This document shows positions 26,131 through 34,195 of a DNA stretch of 64,000 nt, one piece after another. The notes below the pieces were generated by a model, which was given only the letters and a program-made list of their open reading frames with translations, had not been told where the DNA came from and made no database searches. Origin of the DNA: UM-FILTER-40-17 sp032251335 (GTDB lineage: Bacteria > Bacteroidota > Bacteroidia > Flavobacteriales > Flavobacteriaceae); the NCBI GenBank assembly GCA_032251335.1, contig JAVVDW010000014.1:1-64000 (forward strand). The letters run 5' to 3'. The first letter of the stretch is position 1; every line of letters begins with the position of its first letter. The position numbers and the translations under genes are program-made.

Positions 26131-26781
26131 ATGGACACACAAACTGTTTCTCAGTCACTTATCGAGAGTCTCGAATGGCGCTATGCCACCAAAAAATTTG
26201 ACGCATCCAAAAAAATACCAACAGAAACGCTGGAAACCTTAAAAACGGCACTTCAGCTCACAGCATCTTCATACGGCCTGCAGGCGTATAAGATTTTTAT
26301 TATAGAAAATCCTGAAATCAGACAGAAATTACTACCATTTTCTTGGAATCAAAATCAAATAGTGGACGCTTCACAAGTGCTCGTATTTGCCAACCAATTG
26401 GAAATAGGCGACGCAGATGTAGATGCATACATTAACAATGCCAGCCAAACACGCAACGTTCCGGTTGAAAAATTGAAACCCTATGCCGATTTTATGAAAG
26501 CCAACATCAAGTCTGTTCCCGCAGAAGCCAAAGCATTTTGGAATGCCAAACAGACCTACATAGTGCTTGGCAATTTGCTGACTGCAGCCGCAGCGCTTAA
26601 AATTGATGTATGCCCGATGGAAGGATTTGATCCTGCGGCCTATGACGAGATACTAGGCCTTAAAGCGCTAGGACTTACAGCCGCTGTTGTGGCACCCGTC
26701 GGATACCGCTCTGACGAAGACGCTACCGCGCATTTGGCCAAAGTTCGCAAGCCTAAAGAAGAATTATTTGTTACACTATAA
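26131..26781 (+). CDS. Nitroreductase-family NAD(P)H-dependent oxidoreductase
   Basis: 216 residues. The start SLIESLEWRYATKKFDASKK and TASSYGLQAYKIFIIENPEIRQ match the FMN-binding region of NfsB/MhqN-type nitroreductases, and CPMEGFDPAAYDEILG plus APVGYRSDEDATAHLAKVR the C-terminal FMN part. Such dimeric flavoenzymes reduce quinones and nitro compounds in the cytosol. Co-transcribed with marR. Confidence 0.9.
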   Translation: MDTQTVSQSLIESLEWRYATKKFDASKKIPTETLETLKTALQLTASSYGLQAYKIFIIENPEIRQKLLPFSWNQNQIVDASQVLVFANQLEIGDADVDAYINNASQTRNVPVEKLKPYADFMKANIKSVPAEAKAFWNAKQTYIVLGNLLTAAAALKIDVCPMEGFDPAAYDEILGLKALGLTAAVVAPVGYRSDEDATAHLAKVRKPKEELFVTL

Positions 26782-26810
26782 AACCTCGTTTAATTTAAAT
26801 TCTCATTGTT

Positions 26811-27383
26811 ATGAAGAAAAATTTGTTTAAAGGTGCGTTAATCGCGCTTGTCACAGTTGCAGCAGTCGCTTTCAACGACGTTGAAAAAAAAGAAGTCATT
26901 TTAGAAAAAAGTAAAGTAACCTGGAAAGGATACAAAGTAACCGGTTCGCACTATGGTACCGTGGCTTTAAAATCCGGTAACTTTATTTTTGATGGTGACA
27001 AACTCACCGGAGGCACTTTTGTGGTTGACCTTACCACCTTGGAAAGTCAAGACCTAAGCGGTGAATACAAAGCCAAATTAGAAGGACATTTGAAATCACC
27101 TGACTTTTTCGGTGTAGAAAGCCATCCGGAAGCTACTTTGGAAATTACCAAAGCCACACCAAACGGAAAAAATGCCTACAACGTAGAAGCAAATCTAACC
27201 ATCAAAGGACAGGCAAAACCCATCTCTTTCCCGCTTTCTGTCTATGGTAGCAAAGCCACAGCTACACTTAAAATTGATAGAACAGAATACGGTTTGCGCT
27301 ACGGTTCGGCCAGTTTTATCGACAACATAGGCGATAAAGCTATCTATGATGAATTTGACTTGGTTGTAGATGTAGAATTCTGA
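26811..27383 (+). CDS. YceI-family periplasmic lipid-binding protein
   Basis: 190 residues with a signal peptide (MKKNLFKGALIALVTVAAVAF). The YceI domain follows: KSKVTWKGYKVTGSHYGTV, GGTFVVDLTTLESQDL, HLKSPDFFGVESHPEAT and FDLVVDVEF at the end. YceI proteins are lipocalin-like beta-barrels that bind isoprenoid quinones, which fits its place after a quinone-type reductase. The operon ends at a strong terminator. Confidence 0.93.
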   Translation: MKKNLFKGALIALVTVAAVAFNDVEKKEVILEKSKVTWKGYKVTGSHYGTVALKSGNFIFDGDKLTGGTFVVDLTTLESQDLSGEYKAKLEGHLKSPDFFGVESHPEATLEITKATPNGKNAYNVEANLTIKGQAKPISFPLSVYGSKATATLKIDRTEYGLRYGSASFIDNIGDKAIYDEFDLVVDVEF

Positions 27384-27421
27384 TTTATTTTCAAATACAA
27401 CACCAAAAAAATTGCTAAATA

Positions 27422-27463
27422 AACCCCTGAAAATCAATACGATTTTCAGGGGTTCGTTTTTTT
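27422..27463 (+). terminator. Terminator of the marR operon
   Basis: AACCCCTGAAAATC (27422-27435) pairs perfectly over 14 bp with GATTTTCAGGGGTT (27441-27454), loop AATAC, followed by CG and a run of eight T. Confidence 0.9.
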
Positions 27464-27507
27464 TGTATATTTAGGGGAAATAATTTTCCTATTTAATATT
27501 CAAAACC

Positions 27508-28104
27508 ATGAGAACATCCATCATCGCTATCTGTCTTTTAACATTTGCTGTGGGCTTTACACAAATTCAAATACCCGACGCAGCTACCCAAACCAAAATA
27601 GCTTTACAAGCCGCACCTGAAGACAAAAGAGATGCTGCTACCGTATTGGGTTTTGAAGAAAGTGGTGCCGTAGTTACCCTAAAAGCCGGCACAAATGAGT
27701 TCATTTGCCTAACAGACAACCCTTTTAATGAAGGTTTCAACGCCGCATGTTATCACAAATCTTTAAGCGATTTTATGGCAAGGGGTCGCGAACTCAAAGC
27801 AGCCGGAAAAACGTCTAATGAAATTTTTGAAATCAGAGAAAATGAGGCTAAGGCAGGCACCCTAAAAATGCCGGAACAACCGGCCACACTCTATGTGCTT
27901 TACGGTAAAGATGCCCGTTTTGATCCGCAAACAGACAAAGTCGTCGATGCCTTTTACCGTTGGGTAGTCTATATTCCTTGGGCGACACCCGAAAGTTCCG
28001 GATTGCCCACGAGTCCAATGGTAGATGGCGGCCCCTGGATTATGTTTCCCGGATCGCACAGCGCACATATTATGATAACGCCACCAAGAATAGATCAGAA
28101 CTAA
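27508..28104 (+). CDS. Exported protein of unknown function
   Basis: 198 residues with a signal peptide (MRTSIIAICLLTFAVGFTQ). The mature part has two Cys (FICLTDNP, AACYHKSL), a helical RGRELKAAGKTSNEIFEIRE and a Gly/Pro-rich C-terminus (MVDGGPWIMFPGSHSAHI). I do not recognise a domain. It stands alone between the marR operon terminator and the trp promoter. Confidence 0.65.
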   Translation: MRTSIIAICLLTFAVGFTQIQIPDAATQTKIALQAAPEDKRDAATVLGFEESGAVVTLKAGTNEFICLTDNPFNEGFNAACYHKSLSDFMARGRELKAAGKTSNEIFEIRENEAKAGTLKMPEQPATLYVLYGKDARFDPQTDKVVDAFYRWVVYIPWATPESSGLPTSPMVDGGPWIMFPGSHSAHIMITPPRIDQN

Positions 28105-28176
28105 TCACTTCATTTTTATTTAGCTTCTCCAGCATAATTGTTTAAAGGTAAATTTCTAACCGGACATCCATTTTTA

Positions 28177-28209
28177 TTTGGAAAATCCAAAACATTCTTT
28201 ATACATTTG
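28177..28209 (+). promoter_or_regulatory. Promoter of the trp operon
   Basis: TTTG (28177-28180), 21 bases, then TACATTTG (28202-28209). The expected start, about 5-8 bases on, falls at or just before the leader-peptide ATG (28219), so the leader mRNA has almost no 5' UTR. Confidence 0.7.
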
Positions 28210-28218
28210 CCATTCATT

Positions 28219-28272
28219 ATGAAATCAACACAAAACATCTGGTGGTGGAAAAACTTACGTCAATCGTCGTGA
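28219..28272 (+). CDS. trpL: trp leader peptide with three consecutive Trp codons
   Basis: 17-residue ORF MKSTQNIWWWKNLRQSS with three TGG codons at 28240-28248 and TGA at 28270-28272. It lies between the trp promoter and a terminator hairpin just before trpE, the classic layout of ribosome-mediated attenuation. The sequence GTCGTGA at the stop codon (28266-28272) is complementary to TCACGAC (28314-28320) inside the terminator. A ribosome stalled at the Trp codons would leave this antiterminator free, while one reaching the stop would cover it. Confidence 0.9.
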   Translation: MKSTQNIWWWKNLRQSS

Positions 28273-28301
28273 GCTAAGCTACCTTTGTTTCAAAACATAT
28301 A

Positions 28302-28331
28302 AAAGGCTTGTCATCACGACAGGCTTTTTTC
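28302..28331 (+). terminator. trp attenuator (terminator hairpin)
   Basis: AAAGGCTTGTC (28302-28312) pairs over 11 bp, with two G.U, with GACAGGCTTTT (28318-28328), loop ATCAC, and ends in a T run. It sits 30 bases after the leader peptide stop and 23 before trpE. Confidence 0.88.
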
Positions 28332-28353
28332 GTTTTATAAAAAATGTAAACCT

Positions 28354-29754
28354 ATGGCCGATTTTAAATTCAAAACACACACTAAGAAAATTCTTGCCGA
28401 CACCATCACGCCGGTGAGTGTTTATCTGAAAATCAGGGATGTTTTCCCCAACAGCTTGTTGCTCGAAAGCTCGGATTACCACGCCAACGACAACAGTTTT
28501 TCGTATATCTGTTGCAATCCTGTTGCATCGATTTCTGTTAAAAACAAACAGCTGCATCGCCAATATCCCGACGGCTCATCTGAGGTAGTTGAGCTCAATT
28601 CAAATACCGATTTGCCGGCTTTGATTGATGCTTTTGCCAAGCGGTTTTCATCCGAAAAAAATGGCTACAAATTTATCACCCACGGGCTTTTCGGCTATAT
28701 TAGTTACGATGCTGTTCAGTATTTTGAGCAAGTTGAAATCACTGAAAAACCAGGAAAATTGGATGTTCCTGATTTGTATTATGCGGTGTATCAAAATGTG
28801 ATTGCCATCAACCATTTCAAAAACGAAGCCTATATTTTTTGCCACTCGCTCGATGCGCAAAACAACCTTGCACAAATCGAACAGTTGTTGCAGTCTAAAA
28901 ACATCCCGAGCTATCATTTTTTAAAACAATCGGAAGCCGTTTCCAACCTGACTGATGCCGAATTTAAAGAAAATGTCGCCGTTGCCAAAAAACATTGCCA
29001 CCGCGGCGACGTGTTCCAATTGGTTCTTTCCCGTCGTTTTCAACAAGCCTTTAAGGGTGACGAATTCAACGTGTACCGCGCTTTGCGGAGCATCAATCCG
29101 TCGCCTTACCTGTTCTTTTTCGATTACGGCGATTTCAAAATTTTCGGGTCTTCGCCCGAGGCGCAATTGGTGGTCAAAGACCGCAAGGCAGAAATACACC
29201 CGATAGCAGGCACCTTTAAGAGGACAGGCGATGATGAGCAAGATGCCGCCTTGGCCAAGCAACTTTCCGAAGACCAAAAAGAAAACAGCGAACACGTGAT
29301 GCTGGTCGATTTGGCGCGAAACGATTTGAGCCGGAACGGGCATGACGTTACCGTTGAGAAATATAGAGAGGTACAATATTTTTCGCACGTCATCCACTTG
29401 GTATCCAAGGTAACCGGGCATTTGCATCCGGGCAGCATCACCATGCAGGTCGTTGCCGATACTTTTCCGGCGGGCACTTTGAGCGGCGCACCCAAACACA
29501 TGGCGATGCAACTGATAGACAAATACGAAAAAACCAACCGCGGATTTTATGGCGGCGCCATCGGGTTTATGGACTTTGAAGGCAATTTTAACCACGCCAT
29601 CATGATCCGCACGTTTATGAGTAAAAACCACCAACTATATTATCAGGCGGGCGCCGGAATTGTCGCCGATTCCAACGAAGAAAGCGAAATGCAGGAGGTT
29701 TACAACAAATTGGGCGCACTGAACCACGCCTTGGAAATGGCCGAAAATATTTAA
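28354..29754 (+). CDS. trpE: Anthranilate synthase component I
   Basis: 466 residues. The Trp-feedback motif LLES is at about residue 36 (NSLLLESSDYHA). The chorismate-binding catalytic half has FQLVLSRRF, PSPYLFFFDYGDF, HPIAGTFKRTGD, MLVDLARNDLSRNG and GTLSGAPKHMAMQLID. With TrpG it makes anthranilate from chorismate and glutamine. First structural gene after the attenuator, 11 bases before trpG. Both transcriptional attenuation and feedback inhibition are therefore indicated. Confidence 0.96.
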   Translation: MADFKFKTHTKKILADTITPVSVYLKIRDVFPNSLLLESSDYHANDNSFSYICCNPVASISVKNKQLHRQYPDGSSEVVELNSNTDLPALIDAFAKRFSSEKNGYKFITHGLFGYISYDAVQYFEQVEITEKPGKLDVPDLYYAVYQNVIAINHFKNEAYIFCHSLDAQNNLAQIEQLLQSKNIPSYHFLKQSEAVSNLTDAEFKENVAVAKKHCHRGDVFQLVLSRRFQQAFKGDEFNVYRALRSINPSPYLFFFDYGDFKIFGSSPEAQLVVKDRKAEIHPIAGTFKRTGDDEQDAALAKQLSEDQKENSEHVMLVDLARNDLSRNGHDVTVEKYREVQYFSHVIHLVSKVTGHLHPGSITMQVVADTFPAGTLSGAPKHMAMQLIDKYEKTNRGFYGGAIGFMDFEGNFNHAIMIRTFMSKNHQLYYQAGAGIVADSNEESEMQEVYNKLGALNHALEMAENI

Positions 29755-29765
29755 GAAATTTTTTT

Positions 29766-30332
29766 ATGAAAAACATATTAGTCATCGACAATTACGACAG
29801 TTTCGTTTACAATTTGGTGCATCACTTAGAGCGGCTGGGCTGCCAAGTGACTGTTTGGAGAAACGACCAATTCGAGTTGGCGGATGTCGCCGAATTTGAT
29901 AAAATTTTGCTGTCGCCCGGTCCCGGCATACCCGATGAAGCCGGTTTGCTGAAAGCGGTTATCGAAAAATATGCGCCCGCAAAAAGCATCCTCGGCGTGT
30001 GTTTGGGCCAGCAAGCCATCGGTGAAGTTTTTGGCGGAACTTTACAGAATTTAGACAAAGTGTATCACGGTGTAGCTACACCTATTCAAATCACTGCTAC
30101 CGATGAACCTTTGTTTGCAGGCATTCCCACAGAAATAGAAGTCGGGAGATACCACTCCTGGGTGGTTGCCAACCCGTTGCCGGAAGTGTTGGAAGCCACT
30201 TCTTTTGATGCCAACGGACAGGTAATGTCGCTCAGGCACCGAAAGTATGATGTGAGGGGTGTGCAATTCCATCCCGAATCGATTTTAACACCGATGGGCG
30301 GGAAGATGTTGGAGAATTGGGTGAAGGGTTGA
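29766..30332 (+). CDS. trpG: Anthranilate synthase component II (glutamine amidotransferase)
   Basis: 188 residues. Class I amidotransferase motifs: IDNYDSFVYNLVHHLE at the start, SPGPGIPDEAG, GVCLGQQAIGE with the nucleophile Cys, and VQFHPESI with the His-Glu pair. It supplies ammonia to TrpE. It is separate from trpE and trpD, with no fusion. Confidence 0.96.
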   Translation: MKNILVIDNYDSFVYNLVHHLERLGCQVTVWRNDQFELADVAEFDKILLSPGPGIPDEAGLLKAVIEKYAPAKSILGVCLGQQAIGEVFGGTLQNLDKVYHGVATPIQITATDEPLFAGIPTEIEVGRYHSWVVANPLPEVLEATSFDANGQVMSLRHRKYDVRGVQFHPESILTPMGGKMLENWVKG

Positions 30333-30494
30333 TTTTAAAGAATATAGTATAGCGTAAAAAACATTAAGATAAAAAGTGAAAAAATATTAGCCGATTCGAA
30401 CACTTTGTGAAACTCCGCGCCTACTTTGTGCTTTTTGTGGTAAAGCAATCCTACAAAGCTCCAAAAAGAAACAACAAACGGAAAGAAATAAATT
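30333..30494. other. trpG-trpD spacer, upstream half
   Basis: No gene seen. It contains a stretch around 30400-30440 (AAACTCCGCG, CTACTTTGTGCTTTTTGTGG) that looks like a degenerate interspersed repeat, followed by the hairpin/short-ORF unit at 30495. Confidence 0.45.
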
Positions 30495-30566
30495 ATGAAA
30501 TGCCCACTACAAATATTTCAATGCAAACCGAAAGTGATAAATTGGGCATTACATCTGACCGATTAA
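30495..30566 (+). CDS. Short ORF of the trpD-upstream unit (23 residues)
   Basis: Starts at 30495 with MKCPLQIFQCKPKVINW and ends LHLTD with TAA at 30564-30566, just after the right arm. It shares only the MKxP start with the short ORFs at 18.9-19.1 kb, so the structure, not the peptide, seems conserved. Confidence 0.3.
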   Translation: MKCPLQIFQCKPKVINWALHLTD

Positions 30567-30585
30567 AAACAAATAATATAAACAG
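30495..30585 (+). repeat. Single hairpin/short-ORF unit upstream of trpD
   Basis: A 91-nt relative of the tandem units at 18907-19172. Left arm ATGAAATGCCC, right arm GGGCATTACATCTG, tail AAACAAATAATATAAACAG directly before the trpD ATG. The arms are changed together (ATGCCC with GGGCAT against ACGCCC with GGGCGT), so pairing is kept while the middle differs. CATCTG in the right arm is the exact complement of the CAGATG that contains the trpD start codon. Confidence 0.75.
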
Positions 30586-31578
30586 ATGAAACAGACATTA
30601 AACCGATTAATCAACCATGAAGTGCTTTCCAAAGCGGAAGCCAAAACGGTCTTGGTCAACATTTCTAACGGGCAGTACAACACCAGCCAAATCGCCTCTT
30701 TTCTGACGGTTTATATGATGCGAAGTATCACCGTGGAAGAATTGGAAGGTTTCCGCGATGCACTCCTCGAACTCTGTATTGCCATCGATTTGAAGGACTT
30801 CAACACCATCGATTTGTGCGGCACGGGCGGTGACGGAAAAGACACTTTCAACATCTCCACCACAGCGGCCTTCGTCACGGCGGGAGCGGGCATCAAAGTG
30901 GCCAAGCACGGCAATTACGGGGTTTCGTCCATCTCCGGTTCGAGCAATGTCATGGAAATTTTGGGAATCAAGTTCACCAACAATGCCGATTTTTTGAAAA
31001 AAAGCATCGATGAGGCCGGGATTTGCATCCTGCATGCACCCTTGTTTCATCCGGCCATGAAAAACGTGGCACCTATCCGCAAAGAACTGGGCGTAAAAAC
31101 TTTTTTCAACATGCTCGGCCCGATGGTCAATCCCGCTTTTCCGCAAAATCAGGTGGTGGGTGTTTTTAACCTCGAACTGGCAAGAATGTACGGTTATTTG
31201 TATCAAAATACCGAGAAGAATTTCACGATTCTCCACGCACTAGATGGCTACGATGAAATTTCATTGACCGGAAATGCCAAAGCCATTTCAAAGACCAGCG
31301 AGACTATGGTCAGTCCGGCAGACTTCGGGTTGAATCCGCTTCAACAATCGGATATCAAAGGTGGCGAAACGGTCGAGGCTTCGGCAAAAATATTTTTAGA
31401 CGTGTTGTCAGGAAAAGGAACGGAAGCCCAAAATAATGTGGTTTGTGCCAACGCCGCCATGGCCATCGCAACGGTTACAAAATGTACGCCAATGGAAGGT
31501 TTTGAATTGGCGAAAGAAAGTTTATTGTCTGGAAAAGGATTTGAAGCTTTGAATAAATTACAAGATTTAAGCAAGTAA
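30586..31578 (+). CDS. trpD: Anthranilate phosphoribosyltransferase
   Basis: 330 residues. The PRPP-binding signature is LCGTGGDGKDTFNISTTAA, followed by VAKHGNYGVSSISGSSNVME and FHPAMKNVAPIRKELGVKTF. It joins anthranilate to PRPP. Its ATG is preceded by the hairpin unit rather than a plain spacer, so its translation may be controlled separately from trpG. Confidence 0.96.
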   Translation: MKQTLNRLINHEVLSKAEAKTVLVNISNGQYNTSQIASFLTVYMMRSITVEELEGFRDALLELCIAIDLKDFNTIDLCGTGGDGKDTFNISTTAAFVTAGAGIKVAKHGNYGVSSISGSSNVMEILGIKFTNNADFLKKSIDEAGICILHAPLFHPAMKNVAPIRKELGVKTFFNMLGPMVNPAFPQNQVVGVFNLELARMYGYLYQNTEKNFTILHALDGYDEISLTGNAKAISKTSETMVSPADFGLNPLQQSDIKGGETVEASAKIFLDVLSGKGTEAQNNVVCANAAMAIATVTKCTPMEGFELAKESLLSGKGFEALNKLQDLSK

Positions 31579-31594
31579 CAAATTGAATGATTGA

Positions 31595-32048
31595 ATGATT
31601 GAAAAATTAAAAGATTATGACGAAATCATTTGAAGAATTTGAAGTTTATCAAAAAGGAATTCTATTGGCAAAAATCGTCTTTAAATTATTAGAAAATAAA
31701 GCTTTTGAAAGAGAATATAGTTTTAAAGATCAAATAAAAAGAGCCGTTATTTCAATAACTAATAACATCGCAGAAGGTTCAGAATATAATAACAACAGGC
31801 AACTCATTAGATATTTGAAAATCTCAAAAGGAAGTTGTGCAGAAGTTAGAAGTATGCTAATATTATCTTGGGAACTTGGCTTTTGTTCCCAAACAGAAAT
31901 CGAAGAAAGTTATAAAATAAGTATAGAAATATCTCAAAACTTGTCCAATTTTATAAAATATTTAAGTTCTAAAATCAAAGACTAATTTTTATTTAGGTTG
32001 TATTTTTTCAATCTTGTAATCTTTAAATCTTTTAAATCTTTCAATTAT
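31595..32048. mobile_element. IVS-like insertion in the trp operon
   Basis: Left arm 31595-31616, ending AAAAATTAAAAGATT right before the four-helix gene ATG. Right arm 32026-32048, beginning AATCTTTTAAATCTTTCAAT. They are inverted and match over about 20 positions with a few mismatches. Arm-gene-arm is the layout of 23S rRNA intervening sequences, here inside an mRNA. Both arms are low-complexity, so chance similarity must be considered. Confidence 0.5.
31617..31985 (+). CDS. Four-helix bundle protein (23S rRNA IVS family)
   Basis: 122 residues. FEVYQKGILLAKIVFKLL, then QIKRAVISITNNIAEGSEY and LRYLKISKGSCAEVRSML-like helices match the TIGR02436/S23 four-helix family, best known from intervening sequences in 23S rRNA genes. 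It sits between trpD and trpC and has no known link to tryptophan synthesis. Its A+T content is clearly higher than that of its neighbours. It is bracketed by inverted repeats (31595-31616 and 32026-32048). Confidence 0.85.
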   Translation: MTKSFEEFEVYQKGILLAKIVFKLLENKAFEREYSFKDQIKRAVISITNNIAEGSEYNNNRQLIRYLKISKGSCAEVRSMLILSWELGFCSQTEIEESYKISIEISQNLSNFIKYLSSKIKD

Positions 32049-32053
32049 AATAA

Positions 32054-32836
32054 ATGAACATCCTCGATAAAATAATAGCCGACAAAAACAGAGAAATCAT
32101 GCTCAAAAAATCCGTCATTCCGGTAGCACAACTGGAACGTTCGGTTTTGTTTGAAAGAACGGTGCTTTCGCTGTGTGAAAATTTGAAAGAAAAGCCCTTT
32201 GACATCATCGCCGAACACAAACGCCGGTCGCCGTCCAAAGCGGTCATCAACCAAAATTTTTCGGTGGAAGAAGTGGTAAAAGGCTATGAAAAGGCAGGTG
32301 CGGCTGCAATCTCTGTACTCACCGATGGCAAGTATTTTGGCGGCTCCTTAGACGATTTGATCTTAGCAAGGGCTTCCGTCAACATTCCGCTGTTGCGCAA
32401 GGAATTTATCGTGGATGAATACCAAATCCTCGAAGCCAAAGCACACGGCGCCGATCTGATTTTGCTGATTGCCGCGGTTTTAACACGCGCCGAAATCAAG
32501 CAGTTGTCCGAATTTTCCAAAAGTCTCGGTTTGGAAGTATTGCTCGAAGTGCACAACCGCGAAGAACTCCAAAAAGCCGTCATGCCGTGTTTGGATTTGA
32601 TCGGGGTGAACAACCGAAACCTAAAAACTTTTGAAGTAAGTATCGATACCAGTAAACAATTGGCAGCAGACATCCCTGATGATTTCATAAAAGTTTCCGA
32701 AAGTGGCATCAGCCAACCTGCTTCAATCAAAGAATTGATACCGTTCGGGTTTAAGGGTTTTCTCATCGGCGAGAATTTTATGAAAACGGACAATCCGGGC
32801 GGCGCGGCGAAAGAATTTATAAATTGTATCCATTAA
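32054..32836 (+). CDS. trpC: Indole-3-glycerol phosphate synthase
   Basis: 260 residues. TrpC motifs: IIAEHKRRSPSKAVI (catalytic Lys region), SVLTDGKYFGGSLDDL, LLRKEFIVDEYQI, LIGVNNRNLKTF and SESGISQPASI. It closes the indole ring. It is separate from trpF here (fused in some enterics). Only 5 bases separate its ATG from the right arm of the IVS-like insertion. Confidence 0.96.
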   Translation: MNILDKIIADKNREIMLKKSVIPVAQLERSVLFERTVLSLCENLKEKPFDIIAEHKRRSPSKAVINQNFSVEEVVKGYEKAGAAAISVLTDGKYFGGSLDDLILARASVNIPLLRKEFIVDEYQILEAKAHGADLILLIAAVLTRAEIKQLSEFSKSLGLEVLLEVHNREELQKAVMPCLDLIGVNNRNLKTFEVSIDTSKQLAADIPDDFIKVSESGISQPASIKELIPFGFKGFLIGENFMKTDNPGGAAKEFINCIH

Positions 32837-32857
32837 GAATACTGAAATTTATTTTCC

Positions 32858-33472
32858 ATGAAACTAAAAATATGCGGCCTTAAATTTCCCGAAAACATCC
32901 AAGCGGTCGCCGGATTGGTGCCTGACTATGTGGGTTTTATTTTTTGGGAACAATCGCCGCGCTTTTTTACCGGAAACATGCCCGAACTTCCCAAAAACAT
33001 AAAAAAAACAGGTGTTTTTGTCGATGCGCCAATTGATGATGTGCGGGAAAAAATCGAAAAACACCAGCTGCAAGCTGTTCAGCTGCATGGCAAAGAATCA
33101 CCGGAATATTGCCGGCAATTGGCAACTTCAAAAGTCGAAATCATCAAAGTTTTTTCGGTGGATGCAACCTTCGATTTCCATCAATTAGAACCCTACGAAG
33201 AAGTCTGTGATTTCTATCTGTTTGACACCAAAGGAAAGTTGCCGGGCGGAAACGGTTATGCTTTCGATTGGGAAGTTTTAAAAAAATACAAAAGCCCAAA
33301 ACCCTTTTTCCTGAGTGGCGGCATCGGATTGGATGAAGCGGAACAAGTGAAAAAAATACGCGAAGCCGATTTGCCGGTTTATGCGATTGACATAAACAGT
33401 AAATTTGAAACCGAACCAGGCTTAAAAAACATTGAAAAACTACAGAGTTTTAAAAAAGAACTTTTAAAATAA
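32858..33472 (+). CDS. trpF: Phosphoribosylanthranilate isomerase
   Basis: 204 residues, starting MKLKICGLKFPENIQAV with the active-site Cys region, then VGFIFWEQSPRF, AVQLHGKESPEYC, LPGGNGYAFDW and FFLSGGIGLDEA. It follows trpC by 21 bases. Downstream the operon is interrupted by REP units and a transposase gene before trpB. Confidence 0.95.
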   Translation: MKLKICGLKFPENIQAVAGLVPDYVGFIFWEQSPRFFTGNMPELPKNIKKTGVFVDAPIDDVREKIEKHQLQAVQLHGKESPEYCRQLATSKVEIIKVFSVDATFDFHQLEPYEEVCDFYLFDTKGKLPGGNGYAFDWEVLKKYKSPKPFFLSGGIGLDEAEQVKKIREADLPVYAIDINSKFETEPGLKNIEKLQSFKKELLK

Positions 33473-33489
33473 ATACAGACCCATCGTCA

Positions 33490-33595
33490 AGACCTCACAG
33501 GTTTTCAAAACGAGACCTCACAGGTTTTCAAAACCTGTGAGGTCTGTAAAGAATTTAACAAAGAAAAGAAAACAAACTCAAAACCTGTGAGGCCT
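33490..33595. repeat. REP cluster left of the transposase gene
   Basis: A half unit (33490-33511), then a perfect palindrome of 16-bp arms around one C (33513-33545; AGACCTCACAGGTTTT and its complement), a spacer with AAAGAATTTAACAA, and a right-arm copy TCAAAACCTGTGAGGCCT (33578-33595). The palindrome-spacer-right-arm set recurs on the other side of the transposase gene. Confidence 0.88.
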
Positions 33596-33610
33596 ACTAA
33601 ACCTTAGATT

Positions 33611-34162
33611 ATGAAATATCAGCCCTTAGAATCCGGACATCTCTATCATATTTTTAATAAAGGTAATAACAGAGAAACGATATTTAAAGAACCTAAAAAC
33701 TATATTTATTTTCTTTCTTTGATAAAAAAATATTTGCTTAATGATATGGAATTATTCGCATATTGTTTAATGCCCAATCACTTTCATTTTGTTCTAAAAA
33801 TAAACGAATCTTCTAAAAATCCCTCTCGACTGCTATCGAATCTATTTAACGCCTATTCAAAGTCTATTAATAAAATGTATAATCGAGAAGGGAGTCTTTT
33901 TAAAGACAGGTTTTCCCGTAAGAAAGTTGAAGATGAAATATATTTAAAAAAACTCATAATTTATGTGCATACCAACCCTTTACACCATGGGTTTGATGAA
34001 CCATTTAACCAGTATAAGTATTCATCTTATAAAAGTTATATTGAAAATGACGCATATTTAGTAAAATTTGAAAACATAAAAGATTTGTTTTTCGACTTGG
34101 ATAATTTTGAATATTGCCATCATGAAAAAGAAATGCAGCAATCGTATCAATTTGAAGAATAA
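33611..34162 (+). CDS. REP-associated tyrosine transposase (Y1_Tnp)
   Basis: 183 residues. YHIFNKGNNRETIF, then YCLMPNHFHFVLKI carries the HUH-type His pair, and NREGSLFKDRFSRKKVE with ILYVHTNPLHHG-like sequence (LKKLIIYVHTNPLHHGF) holds the candidate catalytic Tyr. These single-copy RAYT proteins process REP palindromes. Here it lies inside the trp operon between matching REP units. It looks intact. Base composition is more A+T-rich than trpF and trpB. Confidence 0.88.
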   Translation: MKYQPLESGHLYHIFNKGNNRETIFKEPKNYIYFLSLIKKYLLNDMELFAYCLMPNHFHFVLKINESSKNPSRLLSNLFNAYSKSINKMYNREGSLFKDRFSRKKVEDEIYLKKLIIYVHTNPLHHGFDEPFNQYKYSSYKSYIENDAYLVKFENIKDLFFDLDNFEYCHHEKEMQQSYQFEE

Positions 34163-34195
34163 TTTATTTTAAAACCATTAGCATCCCTCACTAAA

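Noticed and set aside
28921..29634. 237-residue minus-strand ORF opposite trpE
   Set aside because: Antisense to the conserved chorismate-binding domain; no independent evidence.
33513..33545. REP palindrome as transcription terminator of trpF
   Set aside because: No T run follows, identical copies lie on both sides of the transposase gene and before trpA, and a terminator there would cut off trpB and trpA.
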